The notes: a model not told the origin generated them from the letters alone. 64,000 nucleotides of DNA from Clostridium sp. AT4 (GCF_001517625.2 NZ_LN999828.1:186001-250000); one strand, 5' to 3'. Counted from the first letter of the stretch, positions 35,402 to 44,850 are shown. Numbers and translations are program-made.

Positions 35402-36913
35402 TTATCTCAGCCCATTTTCCGGAACATTTACATCGGTAGGATCATAGGTCTGTGTTTCAGGGATCATCTTCTGGATGGCCGGACGGTCAAAGGGCCCCGG
35501 TACATCTGAATTGTATACATTTACAGTTGTCCCCAGAGCGCAGTGGTCATAAATCCACTTGGCATCCTCTGTGGTATAGCGGATACAGCCATGAGAGGGA
35601 GTCGCGCCCAGGTAGTTGTAGGTTACAGGCTTTAAGGTATAGGGATCCGGTCTCTCATAGATAACAGAGTGGAGCAGGATCGGAATTCCCTGATCCAGAC
35701 GGGTGCAGTACTGGCAGTATTCATCCGTGTTCATCAGTCTCCAGCGGTATTTCTCAGGCGTCTTGTGATCGCCCAGAGGCGTGTCGTCGCCGGTTGAACA
35801 AAGGAATGTCTTATAGGGGATGATAAAGCCGTTTGTACCGTCCTGTATGTAAACCGTGGTACAGTTCATCTGCTTGTTAATCTTAAGCATAAAAGGCCCC
35901 TGAGCGTTCAGATAAGGCTCCAGATCCTGTACCAGCTTTCCGTCTGCTTCAAAATAATACTTGTATCCGTCAATGTACTGCCAGCCGGTAACGATCGCGT
36001 TGTCTACCACATAGTAGCGGTCTCTGTCATTCCATACCCAGCCGGTGAACAGATCTCCGGTACCGTTGCTGAATACGGGGGTGCCGTTTACAAACTGGAT
36101 GCCGTCCGGTGCGGCAGATACAAGGGGAGCGTCCATTTTATAGACAGCGCCTTCCGTGCCTTTGCCCCAGAGGGAAAAACGCAGGCCGGTAATGTAGCGT
36201 CCGCAGGCCATGGCTCCGTTCGTTCCGCCGTTTTTTGACCAGTCGCAGACCGTTCCATCCGACAGGGTTGCGCAGTAGTATACGTCAAAGCTGTTTCCGA
36301 ATACGCCGTTTAAACGGATCTGGACCGCTTCAATGGGGCAGTCTGCAGCCCAGGATGTGTGGCCGCCGTTCATGGCCCAGTTACTCCAGCCGCGGGGAGC
36401 GCTGTAGGTGCGGTAAAGTACGTCGCCGGGAAGATTATTGGCGTAAATGGACATACTAATAAAGCCGCCTTCACCGGGATAAATGGTGGTATCGTCACGG
36501 ATGGGATCGGTCCAGGTCATATCCGGACGGAGAAGCTGCACCTGTAAAAAGGCCTGATTGGAAGGAACCTGGGTGCTTTCCTCCGGGGGGACTTCCTGAG
36601 CCTGTCCGGCTGTTTCGCCTGAGGCCTGTCCCTCTGTTCCTGCTTCTGGAGCTGGGGTTTCCGTTTCCGGAGAGGCAGTTTCAGACTGGGATGATTCCTG
36701 CCCGCCGGTTCCGCTTCCCGGCTCTACGATGATGCCGGGGCCGTTCTGGGTGGTGTCGCCGGAAACGCCGGGAGCCTCCTGTGAAACCTCGGGAGCCTGT
36801 GAAACGCCGGGGCCATGGTTGACGTCCTGATCCGCCAGAGCTGTAAGGGCATTTCCTGACAGCAGGGAAGCGGTAAGAACTCCCAAAGCCATATATCGAA
36901 GGGATCTTCGCAT
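35402..36913 (-). CDS. Secreted L,D-transpeptidase with cell-wall binding repeats
   Basis: This 503-residue secreted enzyme has a signal peptide (about 1-27), a Pro/Glu/Thr/Ser-rich linker (to about 115), a region with two Trp-rich repeats (GWSNWAMNGGHTSW; CDWSKNGGTNGAMACG) that recall ChW repeats, and a choline-binding-like repeat pair (GWVWNDRDRYYVVDN, GWQYIDGYKYYFEADGKL, about 290-335). A C-terminal YkuD catalytic domain carries SHGCIR (His441, Cys443). L,D-transpeptidases cross-link peptidoglycan or anchor proteins. The choline-type repeats suggest retention on a glycan carrying phosphocholine-like groups. It is monocistronic and convergent with licD. Confidence 0.88.
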   Translation of the reverse strand: MRRSLRYMALGVLTASLLSGNALTALADQDVNHGPGVSQAPEVSQEAPGVSGDTTQNGPGIIVEPGSGTGGQESSQSETASPETETPAPEAGTEGQASGETAGQAQEVPPEESTQVPSNQAFLQVQLLRPDMTWTDPIRDDTTIYPGEGGFISMSIYANNLPGDVLYRTYSAPRGWSNWAMNGGHTSWAADCPIEAVQIRLNGVFGNSFDVYYCATLSDGTVCDWSKNGGTNGAMACGRYITGLRFSLWGKGTEGAVYKMDAPLVSAAPDGIQFVNGTPVFSNGTGDLFTGWVWNDRDRYYVVDNAIVTGWQYIDGYKYYFEADGKLVQDLEPYLNAQGPFMLKINKQMNCTTVYIQDGTNGFIIPYKTFLCSTGDDTPLGDHKTPEKYRWRLMNTDEYCQYCTRLDQGIPILLHSVIYERPDPYTLKPVTYNYLGATPSHGCIRYTTEDAKWIYDHCALGTTVNVYNSDVPGPFDRPAIQKMIPETQTYDPTDVNVPENGLR

Positions 36914-36987
36914 GATAAAAAACCTCCTGAATGGATGATGTACTGTAACCTAATTTAACATATTTAAAGGAAAAATGCCATAGATGA

Positions 36988-37016
36988 TTTACTTTTTTAA
37001 GCTCTTATTGTAAAAT
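36988..37016 (+). promoter_or_regulatory. Predicted sigma-A promoter for the GT8 operon
   Basis: TTTACT and TAAAAT are separated by 17 bp, 42 bp upstream of the GT8 ATG. The gap between the L,D-transpeptidase and this operon is 145 bp and divergent. Confidence 0.55.
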
Positions 37017-37058
37017 CGTAAATAAAATGACCGGAGAATGTAAGAAACAGGTGATCGT

Positions 37059-38069
37059 ATGGCAGAAACAGACTCACGCATCAATATCATATATGCTTCC
37101 AATGACGGATACGCAGGCCATCTGGCGGCTTCTCTCTGCTCTCTGTTAGACCATAACCGCAGGGCAGAGCACATCGACATTTATGTTTTGTCTGTAGGGA
37201 TGTGCACAGAGTATCAGAACCGCCTTAAAAGCCTGGCAGCTTCCTTTGGGCGGAGCCTGAGCGTAGTGGAGCTGGGAAATTTAAAGGAGCGTTTTCCTTA
37301 TAAAATAGATACAAGAGGCTTTGATATCAGCGCCATGGGCCGTCTGTTTGCACCCAAGGTTCTGCCTGAAAGCGTTGAGCGGGCGTTGTATCTGGACTGT
37401 GATACCATTGTGTGCGGTTCGATTGAGCCTCTCTATGAGACAGAGCTGGGGGAATGCCTGACAGGAATGGTGATGGAGCCGACGGTATATCAGGAAATGA
37501 AAGAGACCATAGGGATGAAGCCGGAGGATGCATACTTTAATTCCGGGGTGATCCTGATGGATCTGGCCAGATGGAGAGCTGAGGATGTTTTAAAAAAGCT
37601 CCTTGATTTTTACGGCGCCCATGCAGGGAGCCTCTTTGCCTGCGATCAGGATACCATAAACGGCGCGTTAAGGGGGAGAATCTGTTCCCTGCCGCCCAAA
37701 TACAATTTTTTCACCAATTACCGCTATTTTCGCTATCAGACTCTTAAAAAGCTCTGCGCCACTTATGAAGAGGTGGGAGAGCAGGCGTTTTATGAGGCGA
37801 AGCGTGCTCCGGTGGTGATCCATTATCTGGGGGATGAGAGGCCCTGGATCAGGGGAAACCATAATCATTATAAAAAATATTATAAAAAGTATCTTACCAG
37901 GACGCCCTGGAAGGATATGCCTCTCACAGAGGGAAAATTCCTCTATATGCAGCTGTGGTGGTGCTTTAACCAGATGACGCGGCTGTGCCCCGCCCTTCGT
38001 CTTGCCATAAGCAGACGGCTTGGAATGCGGGTGATCGATGCAAGAAAGACAGGAAAGGAAAGAAAGTAA
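37059..38069 (+). CDS. GT8 family glycosyltransferase
   Basis: This 336-residue transferase has the GT8 pattern: INIIYASNDGYAGHLAASL at the N-terminus and the DxD motif LYLDCDTIVCGSIEPLY (about 110-126), then YFNSGVILMDL. GT8 enzymes transfer glucose or galactose with retention. The C-terminal HYLGDERPW is typical. It is first in a run of glycosyltransferase genes on the plus strand. Confidence 0.92.
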   Translation: MAETDSRINIIYASNDGYAGHLAASLCSLLDHNRRAEHIDIYVLSVGMCTEYQNRLKSLAASFGRSLSVVELGNLKERFPYKIDTRGFDISAMGRLFAPKVLPESVERALYLDCDTIVCGSIEPLYETELGECLTGMVMEPTVYQEMKETIGMKPEDAYFNSGVILMDLARWRAEDVLKKLLDFYGAHAGSLFACDQDTINGALRGRICSLPPKYNFFTNYRYFRYQTLKKLCATYEEVGEQAFYEAKRAPVVIHYLGDERPWIRGNHNHYKKYYKKYLTRTPWKDMPLTEGKFLYMQLWWCFNQMTRLCPALRLAISRRLGMRVIDARKTGKERK

Positions 38070-38076
38070 GTTTACA

Positions 38077-39036
38077 ATGGATAGTGACACGGACAGGGAT
38101 AAGATCTGCTGTATTATTTTAAACTATAATGATGCAGAAACTGCAGCAGGACTGGCAGAGGAGTTAAAGGAGAGCCGTCTGATTGACGATATCCTTCTGG
38201 TGGATAACTGCTCCACCGATGATTCATGGGAGAAGTTTAAGAAGCTGGAGCTTGGATGGAAAAAAGAGGAAAAGGAAGATAAAGAGGATATTCTTCCCAG
38301 CCTGTGGTTGATACGGACGGATGAAAACGGCGGCTATGGCAGCGGAAACCAGGCAGGAATTGATTATGCCATGGAGTATCTGGAACCGGATTATATTATA
38401 ATTGCCAATCCGGACGTTCATTTTTCCGATGACTGTGTAAAACGGCTGAAAGAGGTTCTTGAGGCCAGAGAGGATGGAGCCATAGCATCAGCCATGGTGA
38501 CAGATCCTGAGGGCCGGGAATTGTTTTCCTACTGGGACCTGCAGCCTATGTGGAAGGATCTTCTGGATACGGCTCCGTTAGCCAGACGGATGTTTGCGCC
38601 TGTATTAAAAACGCCTCTTTTGGAACTGCCTGAAGGCGGGGACGGCAATACGCGGATCGTGGGCGCACTGCCCGGGTCTTTTTTTATGATAAAGACAGGC
38701 TGCTTTACACCGGGTGATTTAGAGGAGCTGTTTGACAGAAATGTGTTCCTTTACTATGAGGAAAAGATTTTAGGGCAGAAGCTGAAAAACCTGGGTTTAA
38801 AGGCACTTCTGGCAGTGGATGCCAGATATGTCCATGCCCATTCAGTAACCATTGATAAATGCTATAAAAAGGCGGCTGACCGTCAAAGGCTGCTCCATGA
38901 GAGCAAGCTGTATTATTATAAACATTATCTTCATAAAGGCCCGACTTCCCTGACAGCCGCCGGGATGTTTCTGGGACTTGTACTGGCAGAGGTAAGTGTT
39001 TTGACCGGCCTTCTAAGGATTAAGGCCGGAAGATAG
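38077..39036 (+). CDS. GT2 glycosyltransferase
   Basis: This 319-residue GT2 has IILNYNDAETAAGL at the N-terminus, LLVDNCSTDDSW and a nucleotide-binding IIANPDVHF motif. The region after it (ALPGSFFMIKTG) is the acceptor loop seen in rhamnosyl- and galactosyltransferases. The ATG at 38077 has AGGAAAGGAAAG upstream; the longer frame from 38038 would overlap the GT8 gene by 32 bp. The C-terminal 25 residues are hydrophobic and may anchor it at the membrane. Confidence 0.87.
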   Translation: MDSDTDRDKICCIILNYNDAETAAGLAEELKESRLIDDILLVDNCSTDDSWEKFKKLELGWKKEEKEDKEDILPSLWLIRTDENGGYGSGNQAGIDYAMEYLEPDYIIIANPDVHFSDDCVKRLKEVLEAREDGAIASAMVTDPEGRELFSYWDLQPMWKDLLDTAPLARRMFAPVLKTPLLELPEGGDGNTRIVGALPGSFFMIKTGCFTPGDLEELFDRNVFLYYEEKILGQKLKNLGLKALLAVDARYVHAHSVTIDKCYKKAADRQRLLHESKLYYYKHYLHKGPTSLTAAGMFLGLVLAEVSVLTGLLRIKAGR

Positions 39037-39054
39037 GGATTTGAGAAAAAGAGG

Positions 39055-39774
39055 ATGACACAGATGGATAAGGTGCTGCTTGTAATACCGGCATATAATG
39101 AGGAAAAGAATATAGAGCGGGTGGTAGATCAGCTTACAGAAAGTTTTCCGGAGCTTGACTATATCGTAGTCAATGACGGCTCTAAGGATCGGACTGCAGA
39201 GATCTGCAGAAAACGGGGCTACCGTCTTTTGGATCTTCCGGTCAATCTGGGACTGGCCGGCTGTTTTCAGGCCGGGATGAAATACGCCTGGGAAAAGGGC
39301 TACCGCTATGCGATCCAGTTTGACGGAGACGGGCAGCACCGTCCGGAATTTATTAAAACCATGAGGGAGAAGATGGACGAGGGCTACGATATTGTGATCG
39401 GTTCCCGGTTTGTGACAGAGAAAAAAGACTGGTCTTTTCGCATGCTGGGCAGCCGTATCATCGGCGCGGCAATCCGGCTGACTACGGGGGCACACATAAA
39501 GGATCCGACCTCCGGCATGCGTTTGTTTAACCGGAAAATGATCGGGGAATTTGCCCTCAATCTGAACTACGGGCCTGAGCCGGATACCATCTCCTTCCTG
39601 ATCCACCAGGGGGCCAGAGTGGCTGAGGTTCAGGTGACGATTGATGACCGGACTGCCGGGGAAAGCTATCTTAAGCCGGTTACGGCTGTAAAATATATGG
39701 TTCGTATGCTCTTATCCATTCTGGTGATCCAGAATTTCAGGAAACGGCAGCAGGATGCAAAAACGAAAGGATAA
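39055..39774 (+). CDS. DPM1-like GT2 (polyprenyl-phosphate sugar synthase type)
   Basis: This 239-residue GT2 resembles dolichyl-phosphate mannose synthases and GtrB: VLLVIPAYNEEKNIERVV (about 7-24), VVNDGSKDRT (about 37-46), QFDGDGQHRPEF with the DxD motif and GSRFV. It has no long C-terminal membrane region, so it is a soluble-type catalytic domain. Such enzymes charge a lipid carrier with one sugar for GT-C transferases. The DUF2304 protein and the polytopic GT-C candidates nearby fit this scheme. AGAAAAAGAGG precedes the ATG. Confidence 0.88.
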   Translation: MTQMDKVLLVIPAYNEEKNIERVVDQLTESFPELDYIVVNDGSKDRTAEICRKRGYRLLDLPVNLGLAGCFQAGMKYAWEKGYRYAIQFDGDGQHRPEFIKTMREKMDEGYDIVIGSRFVTEKKDWSFRMLGSRIIGAAIRLTTGAHIKDPTSGMRLFNRKMIGEFALNLNYGPEPDTISFLIHQGARVAEVQVTIDDRTAGESYLKPVTAVKYMVRMLLSILVIQNFRKRQQDAKTKG

Positions 39775-41076
39775 ATGAGAATGAAACGGATGACGCAGAC
39801 TCTGTTATATAAGGGGGATCATATAAACCGGGCAAATGTGGTATGGAATATTGCAGGAAGCTTTGTCTATGCATTTGCAAGCATGGTTTTATCCTTTCTT
39901 GTAATCCGGCTGGCAGGAGAAGAACAGGGAGGAATTTTTTCCTTCGGCTTTTCGACTCTGGGCCAGCAGCTGTTTTTAGTGGCTTATTTTGGCATCCGCC
40001 CCTTCCACATTACAGACGGAGCTGGCGAATATACCTTTGGAGATTACAGAGAGCACAGAAATATAACCTGCCTGATCGCTCTGGCTGCCGGAGCTGTGTT
40101 TATGATGATCCGTCACGGGGCGTATCTTCGGGGAGTCGGTGATTATAATGGAGAAAAATGCACCATTCTACTCCTTTTGGTGGTCTATAAGGTGATTGAC
40201 GGATACGCGGACGTGTATGAATCGGAGTTTCAGCGCCAGGGAAGCCTGTATCTGACGGGAAAATCCAATTTTTTCCGAACCATTCTTTCCGTATCTGTCT
40301 TTACGGTCATACTGGCTGCCTTTGAAAACCTGCTTTTGGCCTGTCTGGCAGCAGTAGCGGCTCAGATCGGAGGAGTCATCCTTTTTAATCTGGATGTGAT
40401 CCATGCTCTTTCCGCTGTGAAATGGGAGGCAAAAAAGGGACAGTGCAGAAAGCTGTTTTTAAGCACAGGCTTTCTCTTTGTGTCTGTATTTCTTGATTTT
40501 TATATCTTTTCCTCTGCCAAATATGCCATTGACGCCAGGATGAACAATGCGGCTTCCGGGTATTTTAACTTGATTTTTATGCCTACCTCTGTTATCTATA
40601 TGGTAGCGAATTTTGTGATCCGCCCCTATCTGACCGTCCTGACAGAATTTTGGGGGAAGGATGACAGGAGGGCTTTTTTTAATACCCTTAAAAGGATCAG
40701 CGCGGTGATTGCCGGTCTTACGGTGCTGGCAGTGGGAGGAACCTTATGTCTGGGAAAATGGGTTCTTTCTGTGATGGAGCAGATCATGGGAGGGGATCCG
40801 GGCGTGCTGACGGCACATTTCTGGGCATTTACAGGAATCGTGCTGGGAGGCGGTTTTTATGCCTTTGCCAATCTGATGTACTATGCTCTGGTGATTATGC
40901 GCAGGCAGAAAACCGTATTTTTCGTATACGGCGCAGGCGCTCTGGCAGCAGCGGTCTTATCAGGCGCTCTGGTAGGAGCCTTTGGGATCGGCGGAGGCGC
41001 GCTGTGCTATCTGCTTCTTATGGCGGGCCTTTGCGCAGGCTTTGGCATCTGTACGGCAATCGGGCTGAAAAAGTGA
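39775..41076 (+). CDS. Second polysaccharide flippase-like membrane protein
   Basis: This 433-residue protein has about 12 membrane helices and resembles oligosaccharide flippases in length and layout (NVVWNIAGSFVYAFASMVLSFLV, split as NVVWNIAG and FASMVLSFLVIRL). It starts directly after the DPM1-like stop. The first flippase lies 5 kb upstream, so two lipid-linked intermediates may be exported separately. The family match is looser than for the first flippase. Confidence 0.78.
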   Translation: MRMKRMTQTLLYKGDHINRANVVWNIAGSFVYAFASMVLSFLVIRLAGEEQGGIFSFGFSTLGQQLFLVAYFGIRPFHITDGAGEYTFGDYREHRNITCLIALAAGAVFMMIRHGAYLRGVGDYNGEKCTILLLLVVYKVIDGYADVYESEFQRQGSLYLTGKSNFFRTILSVSVFTVILAAFENLLLACLAAVAAQIGGVILFNLDVIHALSAVKWEAKKGQCRKLFLSTGFLFVSVFLDFYIFSSAKYAIDARMNNAASGYFNLIFMPTSVIYMVANFVIRPYLTVLTEFWGKDDRRAFFNTLKRISAVIAGLTVLAVGGTLCLGKWVLSVMEQIMGGDPGVLTAHFWAFTGIVLGGGFYAFANLMYYALVIMRRQKTVFFVYGAGALAAAVLSGALVGAFGIGGGALCYLLLMAGLCAGFGICTAIGLKK

Positions 41077-41096
41077 GTGTTTAATAAGGAGGGCCT

Positions 41097-42053
41097 ATGG
41101 AAGATAGAAAAAAGGTGGATGTGGTGATCCCCACTTATAAACCGGGAAAGAAATTTTCAAGGCTTTTGAAAATGCTGCAGCGCCAGACTTGGCCTGTGGG
41201 GAAGATCATCGTGATGAATACGGAGAAATCATTTTGGAATGAACACGGGTTTGAGGGAATTAAAAACCTGGAGGTTCACCATCTGACAAAAGAGGAATTT
41301 GACCACGGAGAGACCAGAAACAGAGGAATGCGCTTCAGCCGGGCAGACATTGTGGTATTTATGACAGATGATGCGGTCCCTGCAGATGAACACCTGATCG
41401 AGGCGCTGGTGAAGGCCTTTGAACAGAGAGGACCTGAGGGAGAGGCTGTGATCATGGCTTATGCGAGACAGCTCCCGGATAAGGACTGCCCTTTGGCAGA
41501 GCGGTATACAAGGAGCTTTAATTACCCGGAGGAAAGCTGTGTAAAGACAAGGGCAGATCTGGAGCAAATGGGAATCAAGACCTTTTTTGCCTCTAATGTG
41601 TGCTGCGCTTATGACCGGGAGAAATTCTGGTTTCAGGGCGGTTTTATCCGCAGGACGATTTTTAATGAGGATATGATTTTTGCGGGAAAGGCCCTTTTGC
41701 AGGATGACTACGCAGTGGCTTATGCTGCCAGCGCCCGTGTGATCCATTCCCACAACTATAACTGCAGGCAGCAGTTTAAACGCAATTTCGATCTGGCGGT
41801 GTCTCAGGCAGACCATCCGGAGCTCTTTGGCTGCGTGCGGTCGGAAAGCGAGGGAATCCGTCTGGTGAAATCCACAGCCCATTTTCTGATCCACCGGGGA
41901 AAGCCCTGGCTGGTGCCGGGACTGGTGGTAAAGAGCGGTTTTAAATTTCTGGGTTACCGGGCAGGAAAATGTTACCGGCTGCTGCCAAAGTGGCTGATCT
42001 TAAAGCTTACCATGAACCGGGAATACTGGAAAAAGGCCTGTGACAGAGCGTAA
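41097..42053 (+). CDS. GT2 glycosyltransferase, rhamnosyltransferase-like
   Basis: This 318-residue GT2 has VDVVIPTYKPGKKFSRLL (about 7-24) and the EFDHGETRNRG motif (about 64-74), which is typical of rhamnosyltransferases such as those of rhamnan-type polysaccharides. FMTDDAVPAD (about 88-97) provides the DxD. The rfb genes in the same locus supply dTDP-rhamnose. AAGGAGGGCCT precedes the ATG. Confidence 0.88.
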   Translation: MEDRKKVDVVIPTYKPGKKFSRLLKMLQRQTWPVGKIIVMNTEKSFWNEHGFEGIKNLEVHHLTKEEFDHGETRNRGMRFSRADIVVFMTDDAVPADEHLIEALVKAFEQRGPEGEAVIMAYARQLPDKDCPLAERYTRSFNYPEESCVKTRADLEQMGIKTFFASNVCCAYDREKFWFQGGFIRRTIFNEDMIFAGKALLQDDYAVAYAASARVIHSHNYNCRQQFKRNFDLAVSQADHPELFGCVRSESEGIRLVKSTAHFLIHRGKPWLVPGLVVKSGFKFLGYRAGKCYRLLPKWLILKLTMNREYWKKACDRA

Positions 42054-42090
42054 AAGGGCGTGAGGACAGGCCTGGAAAGCGGGGTTTTTG

Positions 42091-42495
42091 ATGATGACAG
42101 TTATGCTTCGTGTTGCATTGATTTTTGTATCAGTATTTACCATGACATTTATGATGAGGAAGATACGGCAGGCAAAAATGGAGATTGAAGCTGCCCTTTT
42201 CTGGGTGATCATGGCTCTTATGCTGGTGGTTTTCGCCGTTTTTCCCTCTGTGGCAGATTTCTGCGCCAGACTTTTGGGAATCTATGCCACAACGAATTTT
42301 CTGTTTCTGTTTATGATCTTTCTGCTGATCGTAAAGCTTTTCAGTATGACGGTCCATATTTCCCAGCTGGAAAGCCGCCAGAGGGAGCTGATACAGAAGA
42401 TGGCTCTTGAAAAGCGGTTCAAAGAGGAGGAAGAGGAAATGAAGGACGGAGATGAAAGGCGGACGGCCGGGACTGTTTCGGAGCAGGTGCAGTAA
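42091..42495 (+). CDS. DUF2304 small membrane protein
   Basis: This 134-residue protein has three membrane segments and a charged C-terminal tail (RQRELIQKMALEKRF), the typical DUF2304 pattern. DUF2304 proteins often lie next to DPM1-like GT2 genes and may be membrane partners of them, as in this locus. I chose the ATG at 42091; a TTG one codon earlier is possible. It ends 1 bp before the DUF2142 ATG. Confidence 0.85.
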   Translation: MMTVMLRVALIFVSVFTMTFMMRKIRQAKMEIEAALFWVIMALMLVVFAVFPSVADFCARLLGIYATTNFLFLFMIFLLIVKLFSMTVHISQLESRQRELIQKMALEKRFKEEEEEMKDGDERRTAGTVSEQVQ

Positions 42496-42496
42496 T

Positions 42497-44155
42497 ATGG
42501 AAAAAAAAGGAAATATTTTGGGGCATAAGTGGGCGGCCGGGCCTTTGGCGCTGCTGTTTTTCCTGCTGTGGCACAGCCTGGATCTGAAAGCCTCTGTGAC
42601 AGAAACAGGAAATACCTGGCTGTTTGGCTGGTATGCAGGGCTTGGGGCTTTGGTGCTTGCAGCGGCGGTTTTTCTGGGGTATGAGCTGTTTATCCGCAGG
42701 AAAATGACGCTGGAAGCCTTGTTTGCGGTTTCGGTGCTGTGTCTGGGCGGGATTTATTCCCTAGTGCTCCCGCCTCTTTCTGCGCCCGATGAGGTAAGCC
42801 ACTATATCAGCGCCTATGAGTGTTCCAATCGTCTGATGGGGCTTCCTTCGGTCAATGAAAAGGGGCTGATCCAGATCCGGCCGGAGGACGCCTGGCTTGA
42901 AGATGTGGCGGATGTGCTGGCAGATGACGGAAGTGCTGAGGGCGGGGATGAAAAGCCCGTGATTTTAGGACAGAGCCTGACAGAAGAAACCTACAGGCGG
43001 ATCCATGAAGAACGTTCCGGTGAAAACGAAGCTGTTCATCGGGAGAACGTTCAAAGTTCTTCTTCTCAGGGCGCGGGTCAGATGGCAAGCTCTTATCAGT
43101 TTTCTGTGCGGACCACTCCGCTGGCCTATGGGCCTCAGGCTTTTGGTTTTGTCCTTGCAAGGCTTCTGGGACTTGGAAGCCTGGGCCTTTTGTATCTGGG
43201 ACGTCTGTTTAATCTGCTCTTTTTTGTAGCCGCCGGCTTTTTGACCTTAAGGCGGCTTCCCTTTGGAAAGACAGCCGTATTTGCCGTATATCTGCTGCCC
43301 ATGAACCTCCATCTGGTGTCTTCTTTATCGTATGATGTGCTGATTACGGCCTTCTGCGGGTATTTTACGGCAGTCTGCATGGATTTAGCCTATAAGGCGG
43401 ATAGGGTAAAATGGAAAGATGTGGTTCTTCTGGCATTTTTACTGGCAGTCATGGGACCCTGCAAGATGGTATACGGAGTGATCGCGGGGCTGTGCCTTCT
43501 GATCCCGGTGAAAAAGTTTGGGGGCTGGGGCCGGTGGACGGCTTCTGCGGCAGGGGTGCTGGGAGCCTTTGCGGCAGCCATGGCTGCAGTTAATCTGGGA
43601 ACCGTTTCCATGTATACTCAGGCAGAGGACAGCTATATTGCCTGGGCCGGAGAGACGGGATATACCTTTACGGAGCTGCTCCACCGTCCTCTTCATGTGC
43701 TGAAAATGTGTTATGACACGCTGGCGTGGAAGGGAACGCAGCTGTTTGAAGGAATGATCGGCGGCTCTCTGGGAAATCAGGATCCTGTTTTAAATACACC
43801 GACCGTGATCATATTGGCTCTGTGTACCATTTTAGTGGTGCTGGCGTTAAAAAAGCCGGGAGAAGAAGTGATGTTTTCCACAGGAAACAGGCTGTGGATC
43901 TGGTTTCTGGCGCTGCTGCTTTTAGGGGTGCTGATGTTTTCCATGCTGTTAGCCTGGACTCCCAGAAGCGCGTCCATGATTGAAGGCGTTCAGGGAAGAT
44001 ATCTGCTGCCCTTCCTTCCGGCGGTTCTGCTTACATTCCGCAGCAGCCGGGTGGTACGGACGGGAAGCGACGACAGAGGGCTGCTTTATGCGGTGATGAT
44101 GATGGATCTGTATGTGGCAGTGCGGATTTTTGCGGTGGTGTGCCTGCGGCTGTAG
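42497..44155 (+). CDS. DUF2142 polytopic membrane protein (GT-C candidate)
   Basis: This 552-residue protein has about 11-12 membrane helices and the DUF2142 signature LPPLSAPDEVSHYISAYECS (about 94-113). This includes the D-E pair in the first large external loop, where GT-C transferases place their catalytic acidic residue. It probably uses a polyprenyl-phosphate sugar to decorate an exported glycan. The ATG at 42497 is preferred over an upstream in-frame start inside the DUF2304 gene. Confidence 0.87.
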   Translation: MEKKGNILGHKWAAGPLALLFFLLWHSLDLKASVTETGNTWLFGWYAGLGALVLAAAVFLGYELFIRRKMTLEALFAVSVLCLGGIYSLVLPPLSAPDEVSHYISAYECSNRLMGLPSVNEKGLIQIRPEDAWLEDVADVLADDGSAEGGDEKPVILGQSLTEETYRRIHEERSGENEAVHRENVQSSSSQGAGQMASSYQFSVRTTPLAYGPQAFGFVLARLLGLGSLGLLYLGRLFNLLFFVAAGFLTLRRLPFGKTAVFAVYLLPMNLHLVSSLSYDVLITAFCGYFTAVCMDLAYKADRVKWKDVVLLAFLLAVMGPCKMVYGVIAGLCLLIPVKKFGGWGRWTASAAGVLGAFAAAMAAVNLGTVSMYTQAEDSYIAWAGETGYTFTELLHRPLHVLKMCYDTLAWKGTQLFEGMIGGSLGNQDPVLNTPTVIILALCTILVVLALKKPGEEVMFSTGNRLWIWFLALLLLGVLMFSMLLAWTPRSASMIEGVQGRYLLPFLPAVLLTFRSSRVVRTGSDDRGLLYAVMMMDLYVAVRIFAVVCLRL

Positions 44156-44174
44156 AGAGAAGCAGCATAAACAG

Positions 44175-44203
44175 TTGCACCCTTGTGGATAACGTGGTAA
44201 AAT
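44175..44203 (+). promoter_or_regulatory. Predicted sigma-A promoter of the rfbC-wzm operon
   Basis: TTGCAC and TAAAAT are separated by 17 bp, 74 bp upstream of the rfbC start codon. Confidence 0.65.
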
Positions 44204-44277
44204 TTCCTGATAGATGTGGAAAAGCGGCTTTCGGGCTGCTGAATGACTCAGGATGGATGAAAGAAGGAGAAAGAATC

Positions 44278-44832
44278 ATGGGAAAGATCAAAGTGACAAC
44301 ATGTGAAATTGAAGGACTTTATGTAATTGAGCCTACGGTTTTTAAGGATGAGAGAGGCTATTTTATGGAAACCTATAACCAGAATGACTTTAAGGAAGCA
44401 GGCCTTAATATGACCTTTGTACAGGACAATCAGTCCATGTCCGTAAAAGGCGTTTTAAGGGGCCTTCATTTCCAGAAGCAGTATCCTCAGGGCAAGCTGG
44501 TACGTGCGGTAAGGGGAACGGTCTTTGACGTTGCCGTAGACCTGCGTTCCGATTCCAAAACCTATGGAAAGTGGTTCGGCGTGACCTTATCTGCTGAAAA
44601 CAAGAAGCAGTTTTACATTCCGGAGGGCTTTGCACACGGTTTTCTGGTTCTCTCTGATGAGGCGGAGTTTGCCTACAAGTGCACAGACTTCTATCATCCG
44701 GGCGATGAGGGCGGCCTTCTCTGGAGCGACCCTGAGATCGGCGTAGAGTGGCCTATCGAGCCGGGAATGGAGCTGATCATTTCCGAGAAGGATAAGAAAT
44801 GGAGCGGTCTTAAGGATACCTTTAAATTCTGA
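44278..44832 (+). CDS. rfbC: dTDP-4-dehydrorhamnose 3,5-epimerase
   Basis: This 184-residue cupin enzyme completes the dTDP-rhamnose pathway. FKDERGYFMETYNQNDF (about 22-38), VLRGLHFQ (His in the active site, about 60-67) and FAHGFLVLSD are family marks. An AAGGAGAAAGA site precedes the ATG at 44278; the longer frame starting upstream would lie over the promoter. It is followed 18 bp later by the ABC exporter permease, linking rhamnose supply to export. Confidence 0.96.
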   Translation: MGKIKVTTCEIEGLYVIEPTVFKDERGYFMETYNQNDFKEAGLNMTFVQDNQSMSVKGVLRGLHFQKQYPQGKLVRAVRGTVFDVAVDLRSDSKTYGKWFGVTLSAENKKQFYIPEGFAHGFLVLSDEAEFAYKCTDFYHPGDEGGLLWSDPEIGVEWPIEPGMELIISEKDKKWSGLKDTFKF

Positions 44833-44850
44833 CAGTGAAGGATACGGATT

